A stretch of 64,000 nucleotides of DNA. Source: Pelecanus crispus. Its lineage: Eukaryota; Chordata; Aves; Pelecaniformes; Pelecanidae. The position numbers were made by a program, and so were the translations under genes. The stretch covers positions 8,044,657-8,108,656 of the forward strand of contig NC_134643.1 in the NCBI RefSeq assembly GCF_030463565.1, read 5' to 3'. Of this stretch, positions 52,747-62,624 are shown one piece after another; position 1 is the first letter of the stretch, and every line of letters begins with the position of its first letter. The notes beneath the pieces were generated by a model. It saw only the letters and a program-made list of their open reading frames with translations, searched no databases and had not been told where the DNA came from.

Positions 52747-55700
52747 GTTACCAATACTGTTTCCTGAAACAACAAAATTTTCCTCAGGTATCTCCCGTAC
52801 CAGCCAGGTTGGCAATGATTAGCTGTTCTTAAATGTAAAGCTTTTTAGAAGCAATAATGATGTTTTATACCACCTCAATTTTACAGATAATAAAGCTGCT
52901 GGGATAGGAATTGACCTATGCATCCTTTAGACAACATAAACAATTAACCTAAATATTCCTTTATCAAAACTAGAGAATAATTGTTATTCAAACAGTTACT
53001 TCAAGCATGTTTCTAAAAGCCACACTAGCCTTACTAACCAGTAACATCCATATGCAGCCACTACTTTCCTAAGCATTTTAACGGTGCATTACAGAGGTCT
53101 GTCCTGGCAGACAGGAACTGTAGGGACTGACTTACCATGAGAACTAATCAAGTGACACTTTAAAAAGCAAAGCAAACCAAATTAAAATGCCACCTGCTTC
53201 TTTTACCCCTAATGAAGACTTGTTTGATAGAAATGCTGGGAACTTTTTTCTCCCATTGCCTCACCTGTGAGCTTTCCTTGGCTTTGCCAGTGGCTTCTGG
53301 ACACCCATGGTGGAGCACTGCCCCCCAACTGCTTCCTTGATCTTTCCTCTGGCTGAGTGTTTCTCAGTCTGTGACCTCCTGGAGATTGTGCGCTACTGTT
53401 GAGGCAGTTCTGAAAGGTAAATAAGAAATAGCAAGCCTAGTATGAGTGGCTTAAATTCACCAAATGGCGGGGACAGGCACATCCCCAATGCAAGGATTGT
53501 AGGGAAGTGCAATTTGCAAACCTTAGCAGAGGTGCTACCAGCGGTGCCTTGAACAAATTGTCACACATACGGAGGTGACCTGTGGATGTGATGAGCTGGA
53601 TATACCTGTAAACAAAGTAAGTAAACGTGGGGGCAGAGAATGGAGAACTGGATGGGTTAATCCCTTCCAAAAAGTTAAGGACTGCTTTAATAAATGAAGA
53701 AAAGAGTAAGACTGGATATGGAGCAACCTTTGCCAGAAGTGGACATATTTAGTCATGGTATAAAGGCCATTTTATCAAATCTCTTTTTTGTTTTAGTATT
53801 TTGAAGATGAATAAAAGGAACCATGTACCTATCTCAAAAAGGTTTCCAAGAGTGATCTGTGCCCTGCGTTACTTGAAATGAGTCCTTCTGCAATCTCAGT
53901 CAGCTGCAAGGCATTGGTTCTGCCTCCTGTGTGAAAGTGAAAGCGTACGCTGGCTGAGCTGGGGTTTTCCTCTGTTTTAGTATGAAATAGAAAAGTGAAA
54001 CTGGATACCTATAAAGTATTGAATACAACCTGAAAACAGCTAAATATAAACTGAATACAACAACTGAGCGCAACCAAAATCATTCTGATCAGCTTTACTA
54101 CTTTGGCAAATAGATGACATCTGGGTTGTTTGAGTGAGACGACGAATTTCTGAGCTGCCTTCAATAATCTTCCTGTAAGTTGACAGTTGGCTTGCAGCAG
54201 ATAAAGCTGAGCAATCACATAATCATCAAGAAATTAGAATGAAACACCTCATGTATGTTTTAAGATTGAATTTCTACTACTTACAAGGCTCTTAGGAACG
54301 TTCCAAGATTTTGAGTAACTTCTAGATTTCCCTTTTCAGTCTTGATTTCATATGGAATGTTGTGAAGTGAATTATTTCAAAGTAGCTTTGTGGTTAACTC
54401 TGTGGGGTTGTTCCAGAGGTCTGTGGAAACCTGGATCTAGGAAAAACACGGATAACACTATTGCTTCCAGACCCAAGCTCAGTTGCAGTGAACTCTCAAG
54501 ACTCTGCAAGTGGTTTTGGGAGAGCTTAACAGCCTGGCCAGAGCCCTGACAGCAAATATAACATTTATTAATCACATGTGAGGCAGAAATATGCAGCCAT
54601 CATGGTACCGAAACAGCAGTATTGCCCTGAAGAGAAAACAGGACCAGTAGAAAACAAATAGTCAGGCTAAGGATTTATAGGAGTGATCTAATTGACTCTA
54701 ATGAGTAGAGTAATGCCATACATGACAAATTGATAGTTTGAAATACAGCTTGGAAAAGCATCCATTTCGTATGTTAAAAATATCTGATGCACTGATGTCA
54801 CCAAGAGGGTCATTGCATGGATGAGGCACTGGCACAGGGAAGGAATTGTCCACTTTCATAACACACTGCTAAGCAGTTTCCACAGTCTAAAGGCTCCTTG
54901 GAGCAAGGGAGACTCGGAGAAACCCTGTTGCGGTGTGGAGGAACAGTTTCCATTGTGTGGTCCAAGGAGCAGAGCTCACAGTGTGAGCTTTCATGTGCGC
55001 TATGAGTTTGTCCGTCAAGGGCTGCTCCAGATATTGACCCTACAACCAAGCAGCGTGTGTGAATGGAGACAGTCAAAGGACCAGAGATCCGTAACGAAGC
55101 AGGCAAACATATTTGCCGTTCTGGAAATCAGAGAGCAAGCTGGAGTGGATCTCCTCATGAGTTGTCGGTGAAAGAAAAAGAAGGAACCACAACTTCCTAT
55201 ACATCAGAAGATTTTCTAATCTCTTCAAAAAGAGAAATCTCGAGAAGATGGATGACACCAAATATTTTTTTCCTTTTCCTTCTTCAGGGAAATATTAGTG
55301 AATGCCCTCAGAAAAACAGAGCCAACATACATACATATTTGCATACATACAGCAACCCTTTTCAGAGATGTTGTGCTTTGTAGATCACCACTTCTCTTCC
55401 ACAGGAGAAGACAACTGTCTTGATCACAGAGGGGATTTATGTTAAAGGATGCCTTGATTTGGAGGCAAGAGAGCACAGAACCAGGAGTACTGGAAGAAGG
55501 GCACCAAATCAGTCATGGAAGGTTGTGTCATCGTTAGTGAACTTTTAGACACCTTTTAGAGGTACAGCATTAATTTCAAACCCAGCCAAAGCTGTTTTAC
55601 CAACATAAAGTGTTCAGCTGCTTTCCTGGTCTGTTATACCCCTCCCTGCCCCCTTGTTGGTTTGGTTTGATTTTTATAAATGGGGAGATCTTTGGCTTAG

Positions 55701-57140
55701 GTGTCACCTCACAGTAACTCCATCATTCTTGTGAATACTGTGTGTGAGCTGGCTTTCCTCCTTCATTTTGTACTGTCTCTGAGACATAATGTCAAACCGG
55801 AGCAGGAAATGAAGTAAGATCTAAGGTTATGTCTACACTACAGTTAATTGAGGGGGGCAGCTGGCACTCAGACACGAGCATCCAGATTCGTTTGCCATCA
55901 AGTTCACTAGAGTATTCCTACAGCCTCCCAGTTTATGCCCTTACTCAAGCGTGGACACGTCCCCCCAGGCCTCTCTACTGAGACCTCCTTGGATCCTTTC
56001 ACTGACAGATGTGAAATAATTTCCTTTTAGAACAACTACGAAAAAGCGTAGGAGGACTGTTTCTGTTTCCTCATCGCAAAGCGATTGCATTCAAGCCTGA
56101 GGTAAAGCAGGTCATGATTTCTAAATCCCCCTCCAGCCTGGGTTTAAACAACACTCTTAAACTGATGGGCTATTTTCTGCAAGAGCGAGCCACGGTGCAT
56201 GGCTCAGATTATCTAACCTAGGTGAACAGCCGGTTGCGGTTACAGCCCTCCAAAATAGCTACCGGAGCAATGGCGCTTACAATGGGGAAAGGCAAAAAAA
56301 TAACCTGGGGGGACCTAAAGGTGAAAAAAGCCTGGCAGAGCTAGGGAGGCAGAAGCTGCCAAGTGCCATAGCATGAGGCTGGAGGAGACAGAAGTATTGC
56401 CACCAGCCAGGCTGCTCCTAAGCGAAACAGAGGAGCTAAAGTTACAGGGACTTTCACCCGTCACTATTTGGTGGCCTTTGTTTCCAGCAAAGGTGTAGTC
56501 CTGATGAATTTAAGCACAGTGAGAATCGGCTGCTCTCGCCCATTCTTCAAAGCTTTTTCCTGGACCTCTTGGACTTTACAAGCCACAGGGTGGAAATCGC
56601 TGGACAAAACCAGGTAAATAAACAGACATGATTTCTTCATGTTATTTATTACCTGTGTCACAAATGCTGTATGCCTGGTGGCAAGGACTCAAGCTGACAA
56701 AGGCAGTATTTTTTACTTCCAGGATATACATACACACTTAAGGAGCTCAGCTCAGTCCTACCAGCTACCTCAGTCCTCTAGGCCTGAAGGAAGCAGAAAC
56801 CAGCCATCACACTTAAATCCCAACGCGCCGTCTCAAGCGCACAGACAGCACAGGGGACAGGGAGCGCAAACCCTTCCCGTCTCTCGGGTGATTTTTAATG
56901 CCAGCACCGGGGTACTTGTGAGCGCCCTGCAATTAAACCCTACACTGTTCGCTGGTGTAGTTTCACCCGAGGGCATCCCGGAGTCCGTGCAACAGTTGTG
57001 ATTTCCCCTGGGGTGTTGTTAGGCCTCACACCGGCTGGTGCCGGCAGCCGCCGAGGAGCCATCCTGCCCTCCGGCGCGGCAGCCGCACCCTCGCGCGGCC
57101 GGGCCCAAGCGCTCCTCGGGGCCCGTGGCCGGCCTCGTGG
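52747..57140. other. Intergenic spacer, PRPF18 side
   Basis: No gene or securely classified repeat is seen. A stretch at about 55827-55975, starting TTATGTCTACACTACAGTT, resembles the edge of an old transposon but could not be assigned. An interrupted CATA repeat occurs at 55328-55351. GC content climbs from about 56800 toward the PRPF18 island. Confidence 0.65.
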
Positions 57141-57307
57141 CATCCTTCAGGTTGGAAACGACCCTTGAGGTCACGGAGCCCAACCGCAAACCTGGCACCG
57201 CCATGCCCGCCGCTCATCGCGTCCCCAAGCACCACATCGACGCCTCTTGAAACACCTCCAGGGATGGGGACTCCACCACTTCCCTGGGCAGCCTGTTCCA
57301 GCGCTTG
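57141..57307 (-). mobile_element. CR1 LINE fragment, left part (split by LTR)
   Basis: This reads as CR1 3'-end sequence in reverse complement, from the TTCAGGTTGGAAACGACCC segment through CTGGGCAGCCTGTTCCAGCGCTTG. The terminal octamers are lost. It keeps many CpGs, unlike the other CR1 copies, which suggests it has been unmethylated as part of the PRPF18 CpG island. It is interrupted by the LTR and resumes at 57872. Confidence 0.9.
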
Positions 57308-57871
57308 TGTCCTGGTTTCGGCTGGGATAGAGTTAATTTTCTTCCTAGCAGCAGGCATAGTGCTGTGTTTTGGATTTAGTAGGAGAAGAATGTTGATAAC
57401 ACGCTGATGGTTTAGTTGTTGCTGAGTACTGCTTATGCTAGTCAAGGACTTTTCAGCTTCCCATGCTCTGCCAGGCGCACAAGAAACTGGGAGGGAGCAC
57501 AGCCAGAACAGTTGATCCAAACTGGCCAAAGGGCTATTCCATACCATATGGCGTCATGCTCAGTATAGAAACTGGGGGGGGTTGGCCGGGGAGCAGCGAT
57601 CGCTGCTCGGGAACTGTCTGGGTATCGGTCGGCGGGTGGTGAGCAATTGCACTGTGCATCACTTGCTTTGTATATCATTATTATTATTATCATTATTATA
57701 CTGTTACTATTACCATTACTATTTTACTTTATTTCAACTATTAAACTGTTCTTATCTCAGGAGTGTTTCTCACTCTTACTCCTCCGATTCTCTCCCCCAT
57801 CCCATGGGGGCAGGGGGAGTGAGCGAGCGGCTGCGTGGTGCTGAGTTGCTGGCTGGGGCTAAACCACGACA
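57308..57871. mobile_element. Solo LTR 2, ERVL-like, nested in CR1
   Basis: This is the 564-bp fuller copy of the LTR family seen at 52303. It begins TGTCCTGGTTTCGGC and ends AAACCACGACA. A perfect 5-bp duplication GCTTG flanks it (57303-57307 and 57872-57876), and the interrupted CR1 sequence is continuous once the LTR and one GCTTG are removed. It has a TTGTATA box-like site, an (ATT)n-rich middle, and either ATTAAA (plus) or AATAAA (minus) as possible poly(A) signal, so its sense strand is open. It ends 395 bp before the PRPF18 ATG. Confidence 0.94.
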
Positions 57872-57997
57872 GCTTGCCAACCCTTTCGGTGAATAATTTT
57901 TCTCCTAATATCCAACCTAAACCCGCCCTGGCGCGACCTGGGCCCGTTTCCTCTCGTCCTATCGCTTGTTACGTGGGAGAAGGGACCGACACCCGCC
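57872..57997 (-). mobile_element. CR1 LINE fragment, right part
   Basis: Starting with the second GCTTG, this continues the CR1 of 57141-57307: CCAACCCTTTCGGTGAATAA, then CTCTCGTCCTATCGCTTG and GGGAGAAGGGACCGACACCC. It ends near 57997, where the 5' truncation joins unique promoter DNA. It is CpG-rich. Confidence 0.9.
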
Positions 57998-58266
57998 ATG
58001 CCATCCCTGGGGCCGGCGACCAGCCCCCCGCCCTCCCCGGGGCAGCTGAGCCCTCACAGCTCCCCCTGTGCACGGTCGCACTGTCGCGCACTATCGCGCA
58101 CTATCACCACCTCCCCCACCCCTCCTCCCAGCCACCAGGGGGCGCCGTGCCGTGTGTACGGCCTTGGTGCCCGGCCTGCGGCGCGGCCGTCCGGAAGTGA
58201 CGTTGCTGTTGTGCTCCGCCACTTCCGTTGTCGTCGTCGGCGGCGGCGGCGGCGGCTGGGGTCGCC
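57998..58266 (+). promoter_or_regulatory. PRPF18: PRPF18 core promoter and 5' UTR
   Basis: This is a GC-rich, TATA-less promoter. CCGGAAGTGACGTTG at 58191-58205 is an ETS-type site overlapping a CRE/ATF-type TGACG. A second, inverted ETS-like ACTTCCG lies at 58221-58227. This arrangement is common at broadly expressed genes, as expected for a core splicing factor. A CGG repeat (about 58239-58257) lies just before the ATG, probably in the 5' UTR. A 10-bp-period CGCGCACTATC repeat is at 58076-58106. Transcription probably starts around 58200-58240, which is inferred. Confidence 0.7.
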
Positions 58267-58332
58267 ATGGACGTGCTGAAGCGGGAGATCAGCCGGAAGC
58301 GGCAGCAGCTGGAGGAGAAGGAGCTCGTGGGG
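58267..58332 (+). CDS. PRPF18: PRPF18 exon 1
   Basis: The ATG at 58267 is in a strong context, GTCGCCATGG. The 66 bases encode residues 1-22, MDVLKREISRKRQQLEEKEL followed by VG: a highly charged helical start matching mammalian MDILK… in length and pattern. The donor is GGGG|GTGAGG. It runs with the same high GC as the CpG island around it. Confidence 0.95.
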
Positions 58333-59518
58333 GTGAGGGCGGCCGGGACAGGGCCCAGGAGCCCCCCCGGGGTGGGGGCGAGGGGGAGGGCGGCGGGAAC
58401 GGCCTCAGGTGGGGGCTCGGGGCGGGGGTGAGGCGGGAGCGGGCCGGGCCGGGGAGCGGGAGCGGCCTGGGACAGGGGCTGTGGTAAGGGGATCCGGAGC
58501 TGGCCAGGGTGGGGTTTGGGGGGGTCAGGAGCGGCCCGGGAGGGGTTTGGGAGGGTCACGAGCGGCCCGGGTGAGGGTTCGGGGAAGAGGAGGGGGAGCG
58601 GCCCCGGGCGGGGTCAGGAGGTGCTTAGGGTTGGGGGCACCGGAGAATTGGGGGCGCAGAAGCAACCTGGCTTCGGGGCCTCGCTGTGTGCCTTTGCCTT
58701 TTAGAGCTGGTTTAGTTATTTATTACAGGCACTGAGAAATGACAAAAGTCTGTGCCGCCTTCGGTGAAGGGTGTGTGGATCCTGTTCCTCACCGCTGCTG
58801 CAGAACATTCATAGCAGTAGCAGGGTCACAGGCGTGCGTGTGTGCCAAGTGTGTTGGCTTAGCGGCGCCCAGAGTAAAGCAGAGTGCTTCTGTGGATGTC
58901 TGAGCTTAGGTTTTGGTGTTACTGGTTGAAGTAGGGAGCTGGGATTGGAGGCTGCTGTATGTCAGGCAGGCAAAGTATGAAGAAAGAAAGAATATTTCAT
59001 GTTAATGAAGGGAAGTGCTTCAGGGTGGCCACAGTTGCCAACTGTTGTGTTTCTGGAAGGCCTCATGAAACAGATTTCTACATAGGTGCCCCAAACAAGC
59101 ATACAAAATACTCTGTACAAAGGTGATTTCTCCCACCTCCTTGATTTAGCATAAAATGACACGTTTTGTACAGTATATTTAAACCACTCTCTTGTACTCC
59201 AGCCTGGGCCTTGTTGTGCACTTCTGAAGTGAAGCTTTATGCCAACGAGTACCGTGGCCTTACATGACAAAAAACGTGTTTTTTTTTAAAGCGCTGGTGA
59301 ACACACTGTACTTTCAAGCTTGTTTATATATATGTGCTGTGAAGTCACTCTATATTGCTGATTTTCAGAGGTGCTTCCAACTTGTCCCCTTTGCATGACA
59401 ATGTAGCCGTCTCTATGAAAGGATGTAGCTGAATTCACCGAATCAAGTAAGGAAGTTTGAGCCACTTATGCCCAAGTATGCAAAACTGTAAACTGTTAAC
59501 AGTTTTCCTCTCTTTTAG
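58333..59518 (+). other. PRPF18: PRPF18 intron 1
   Basis: A 1.2-kb intron. Its first 300 bases are extremely G-rich on the coding strand, with a degenerate tandem repeat (58460-58608). The rest is ordinary DNA without recognised repeats. Confidence 0.9.
58460..58608 (+). repeat. Degenerate G-rich minisatellite in PRPF18 intron 1
   Basis: The motif GAGCGGCC(C/T)GGG recurs at 58460, 58529, 58560 and 58596. The last three copies are 31-36 bases apart, separated by GGGTTTGGG- or GGGTTCGGG-type spacers and GGTCA. Many G-runs on the transcribed RNA strand suggest quadruplex or R-loop potential just after the promoter. Confidence 0.75.
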
Positions 59519-59596
59519 GGAAATAAGAAATATTTCAAACGCAGTGAGTTAGCTAAAAAAGAAGAGGAGGCCTACTTTCAGAGATGTGGCTACAAG
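59519..59596 (+). CDS. PRPF18: PRPF18 exon 2
   Basis: The acceptor is CTCTCTTTTAG and the donor is TACAAG|GTACGG, both in phase 0. The 78 bases encode residues 23-48, GNKKYFKRSELAKKEEEAYF then QRCGYK. KKYFKRSELAKKEEEAY is a signature stretch of vertebrate PRPF18 and makes the gene identification secure. Confidence 0.97.
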
Positions 59597-62519
59597 GTAC
59601 GGTAATTGTTCTTCCAGGAATTTGTATATTTACTTTGAAGTCTACATTTTATTATCAATGGTATAAATATTGTTAATGATAATTGTTGTTCTTTGTTCAA
59701 TCTGTTAATGTTATACATTAGCCTGTAAATGAGAAGCCACCTGGAGAGGTATGAGTTTCCAAAACCATTTTCAATGCAGGAAAACATATGCATGATATAC
59801 AGCTACTTAAGTTTGTGTTATGGTTTGGCTTTTGTTTATTTTATTTATTTTTTTGTGGAAAGCATGAAGTGGCTTGGGATCAAAGCTTGTCTTCCTTTCT
59901 TTTTAAATTGTGCTGTTAGGCATGAATACTGGATCTGATGTAGCCACCTTCCCCCTCTTATTGGAAAAAATGGATACATTCAGATAACTTTATCCATGCA
60001 GATAATTTCCACGGTCTTGTCAAAATGTCCAAAAGAAATCAGTATAGCGTGGGCGCATATTAAAAAGATGTGCTAACTTTCATACAGTATATATTTGTAT
60101 TTGGTTTTTGGCCATCAACCATCCAGCATTGAAAGAGTGCAACAACAGCATTTGTTTTCTTGCTGGCAAAATACTAGAAAACAATTGGTAACCTAGGGTG
60201 CATTTTGAAACAAATGAGTGATCTGGAAGGCTTTATCTGCCTTGTAATGGTGTCAGGGAAATAGTTTACTGAAATGGAAAGAATGTTGTTTTCTTTTACA
60301 AGTGTGTGTGTCTGCCTGCCTGCCTGATGATACATGTATGGGAAGGGGTATGCATTCCCTTGTGGAAGACAGAGGCTCGTAATCTCGTTTGCTGTTACTG
60401 GGCACAAGTAGGAGCTTTGTTTTCAATTGAACTTTACCCAGTTAGTGACTTATTCTGAAACCTTGATGTCTTTGTAGAATATTTGAACATCAATGCCAAA
60501 ACGATTCTTGGCACATGCAGCCTATAGTCATGAGAAAGCATTCTGTGAATCCAGTCGCTCTTCCAAGTGGAAGCGACTGTGTGATGCTTTTTGAGCATTA
60601 GCTTGAGTTCTTCAGAGCCTTACGTGGCGGTTAAAATGCTGTTATCTGTGCTGCTGCAGCACCAGTTTTGGTTTGAAATGTAACCCTGAAAATGGTTTTA
60701 AAATAAGTTGCTGCTTTAAATTTAGTACCTTTTTAGAGCCTCCCAGATTTCTGCATTTGATCTTTACTACATTAATAACATGTAGAATATTGACTGATTT
60801 CTTTTTAAATTCAGGTGCATTTTTGCTTTGCTTAGACCTAATGAGTTGTAATAATTTGACTTGCTTGAAAAAGAAACACTGAAACCAAAATAACTGTGGT
60901 AAAGATATTGCTTGTAACTTGGAGTCCAGCTGACAGAACGGATCAAATCTTTTTCCCCCAATGCTGCTGTCTCTTTATGATTTCAAGAATGTTTGTAAGT
61001 TAAAATTTGTACGTATCCTTCTGCCACGGGAGTGTATTTCTTTTTATATATATATTTTTTACACAGTTCTTCCATATTTTCTGTCCCCTGTCAATTCCCC
61101 TTTCCTGCATCGATGGAAGTTTTATTTTTCCCCTCCCTTTATGTGTTAAGCATTGATTTGATTGTCCTTCCCTTGCTCGTTCCAAACACCTGTGGTTATA
61201 GGATTGATTTCTGTGTTTGCTAGCATAGCATTGAATACAGATTTGTGGCTGAATCCTGTAGCTGGAGCCACAGGGGTGGATCCTTAAATCCACATGGAGT
61301 CACTGACACTGGAGTGCAAGACTGGCACAGTGGCCTAAAAGAATAGAAAAGCTGCTTTAGAAAATCTATCTAGTACATTCATCAAATTGATCAACACGAA
61401 CACAGACTGGAAATGACAATGTACTGCCTGTGCACAGAGAATGCTGCAGGGTGCTGTAGGATTAAGTGGAGCATTTCCCTTTTAGCAAGAAAGGAAAGGA
61501 AATAAATTTTAATAAGGAATCTAGGAAAAAACCAAGATGTGAGTAAGTACTGGAAATGTTTCCTTAATATAGGAATATTACCGACAGCAATCCCATCATG
61601 CTGTCAGAAGTGTCAAATTTGAGCTTATAAAGGGAACTGTAGTTACATGACTGCCGTTTCAAAGTTACTTTGATCAAAGAGTTGTTTTGCATTATTAAAA
61701 TACTGAGTAATGAGGAAGGAAAGCTCTGTTTGATTCAGGGACCTTCTTTTAGATTAAGAGGAGATTAATGAGATCGTATCCCTATGAGGAGTCGTAGGTT
61801 TTTATGGGTTTTTTTCAACCTGCAAGAAACTATGGCAAGCTTGTGAGAAAGATGCGTTACCTTAAACAAGCATCTCTCAAAACCCAGCAGAAACTGTGGA
61901 CCACTGCTAATTGTACTCAGCTCACTGAAGCTGTGGGTAATAGACATTTTAAGCTGACGCTGCCACCAAAAGAAGCAGCCCCACTCTCTCCCTGCCCTTG
62001 GGTTTTCATTTCTGCCCTTGTGTCCATGCATGTGCTACACCTGGTGAGCTGGATGAGGAGGTTCAGTGGGCTGGGAAGGGTACCTTTGTTTGCGTTTGCC
62101 TGATTATTTTCTGTTTGAATCATTTCCCCAATCTGGTTCATCACATAGCAATGCAAATGCTTTTGCATGTATAAGGAGGATAGAGCCGGGGCAGGAATCA
62201 ACAGGCAGAGGGTGGATTTGCTATTTTTGGCACCAGTGCTGACATCTGCCTGCTAAAGTGATTGCCAAACTTTAACAATTGTCCTTTCCATTTGCTGTAG
62301 AGTGCTTCCTGCAACCTGCAGAAGTGTTAGTTAAATACTGATACTTCTAAAAGCTTTTATTGTTCTGTGAAATTCGTTTATAGACAATAAAAACTATGGA
62401 ACTAAAGGTTTATATTGTTGTATTAAAATCTGTGTTCCAGAATTCTGTATCTTTACATTGGTATCAATATATGGGTTTATTTCCATCAGCACGTTAGTAA
62501 CTATGTCTTTTGAATGTAG
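59597..62519 (+). other. PRPF18: PRPF18 intron 2
   Basis: A 2.9-kb AT-rich intron. A short (TG)n/(TGCC)n run occurs at 60301-60326. No interspersed repeat, RNA gene or additional exon is recognised. Confidence 0.9.
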
Positions 62520-62624
62520 GTACAGCAGCAGGAAGAGGAGGAGAAACCACTGACTTCGTCAAATCCAGTGCTGGAACTCGAACTGGCAGAAGAAAAGTTA
62601 CCAATGACCCTTTCCAGACAGGAG
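62520..62624 (+). CDS. PRPF18: PRPF18 exon 3
   Basis: The acceptor is TTGAATGTAG and the donor is CAGGAG|GTAAAA, both in phase 0. The 105 bases encode residues 49-83: [20 protein letters not shown] then [41 protein letters not shown] matches mammalian PRPF18 closely and leads into the SFM/PRP4-like motif completed by the next exon. The acidic QQQEEEE start differs from the mammalian sequence at the same place, a tolerant region. Confidence 0.97.

Noticed and set aside
55827..55975. Possible old DNA transposon edge (TTATGTCTACACTACAGTT)
   Set aside because: Terminal inverted repeats and target duplications could not be found, so no family can be assigned.
57026..57547. Minus-strand open frame of 173 codons
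   Set aside because: It crosses the CR1-LTR junction and reads the LTR and repeat as if coding. The similar frame at 52340-52543 exists only because both are copies of the same LTR.
52303..57871. One full provirus bounded by the two LTRs
   Set aside because: Each LTR has its own 5-bp duplication, no gag, pol or env-like sequence lies between them, and the second is embedded in a CR1 whose two halves join across it.
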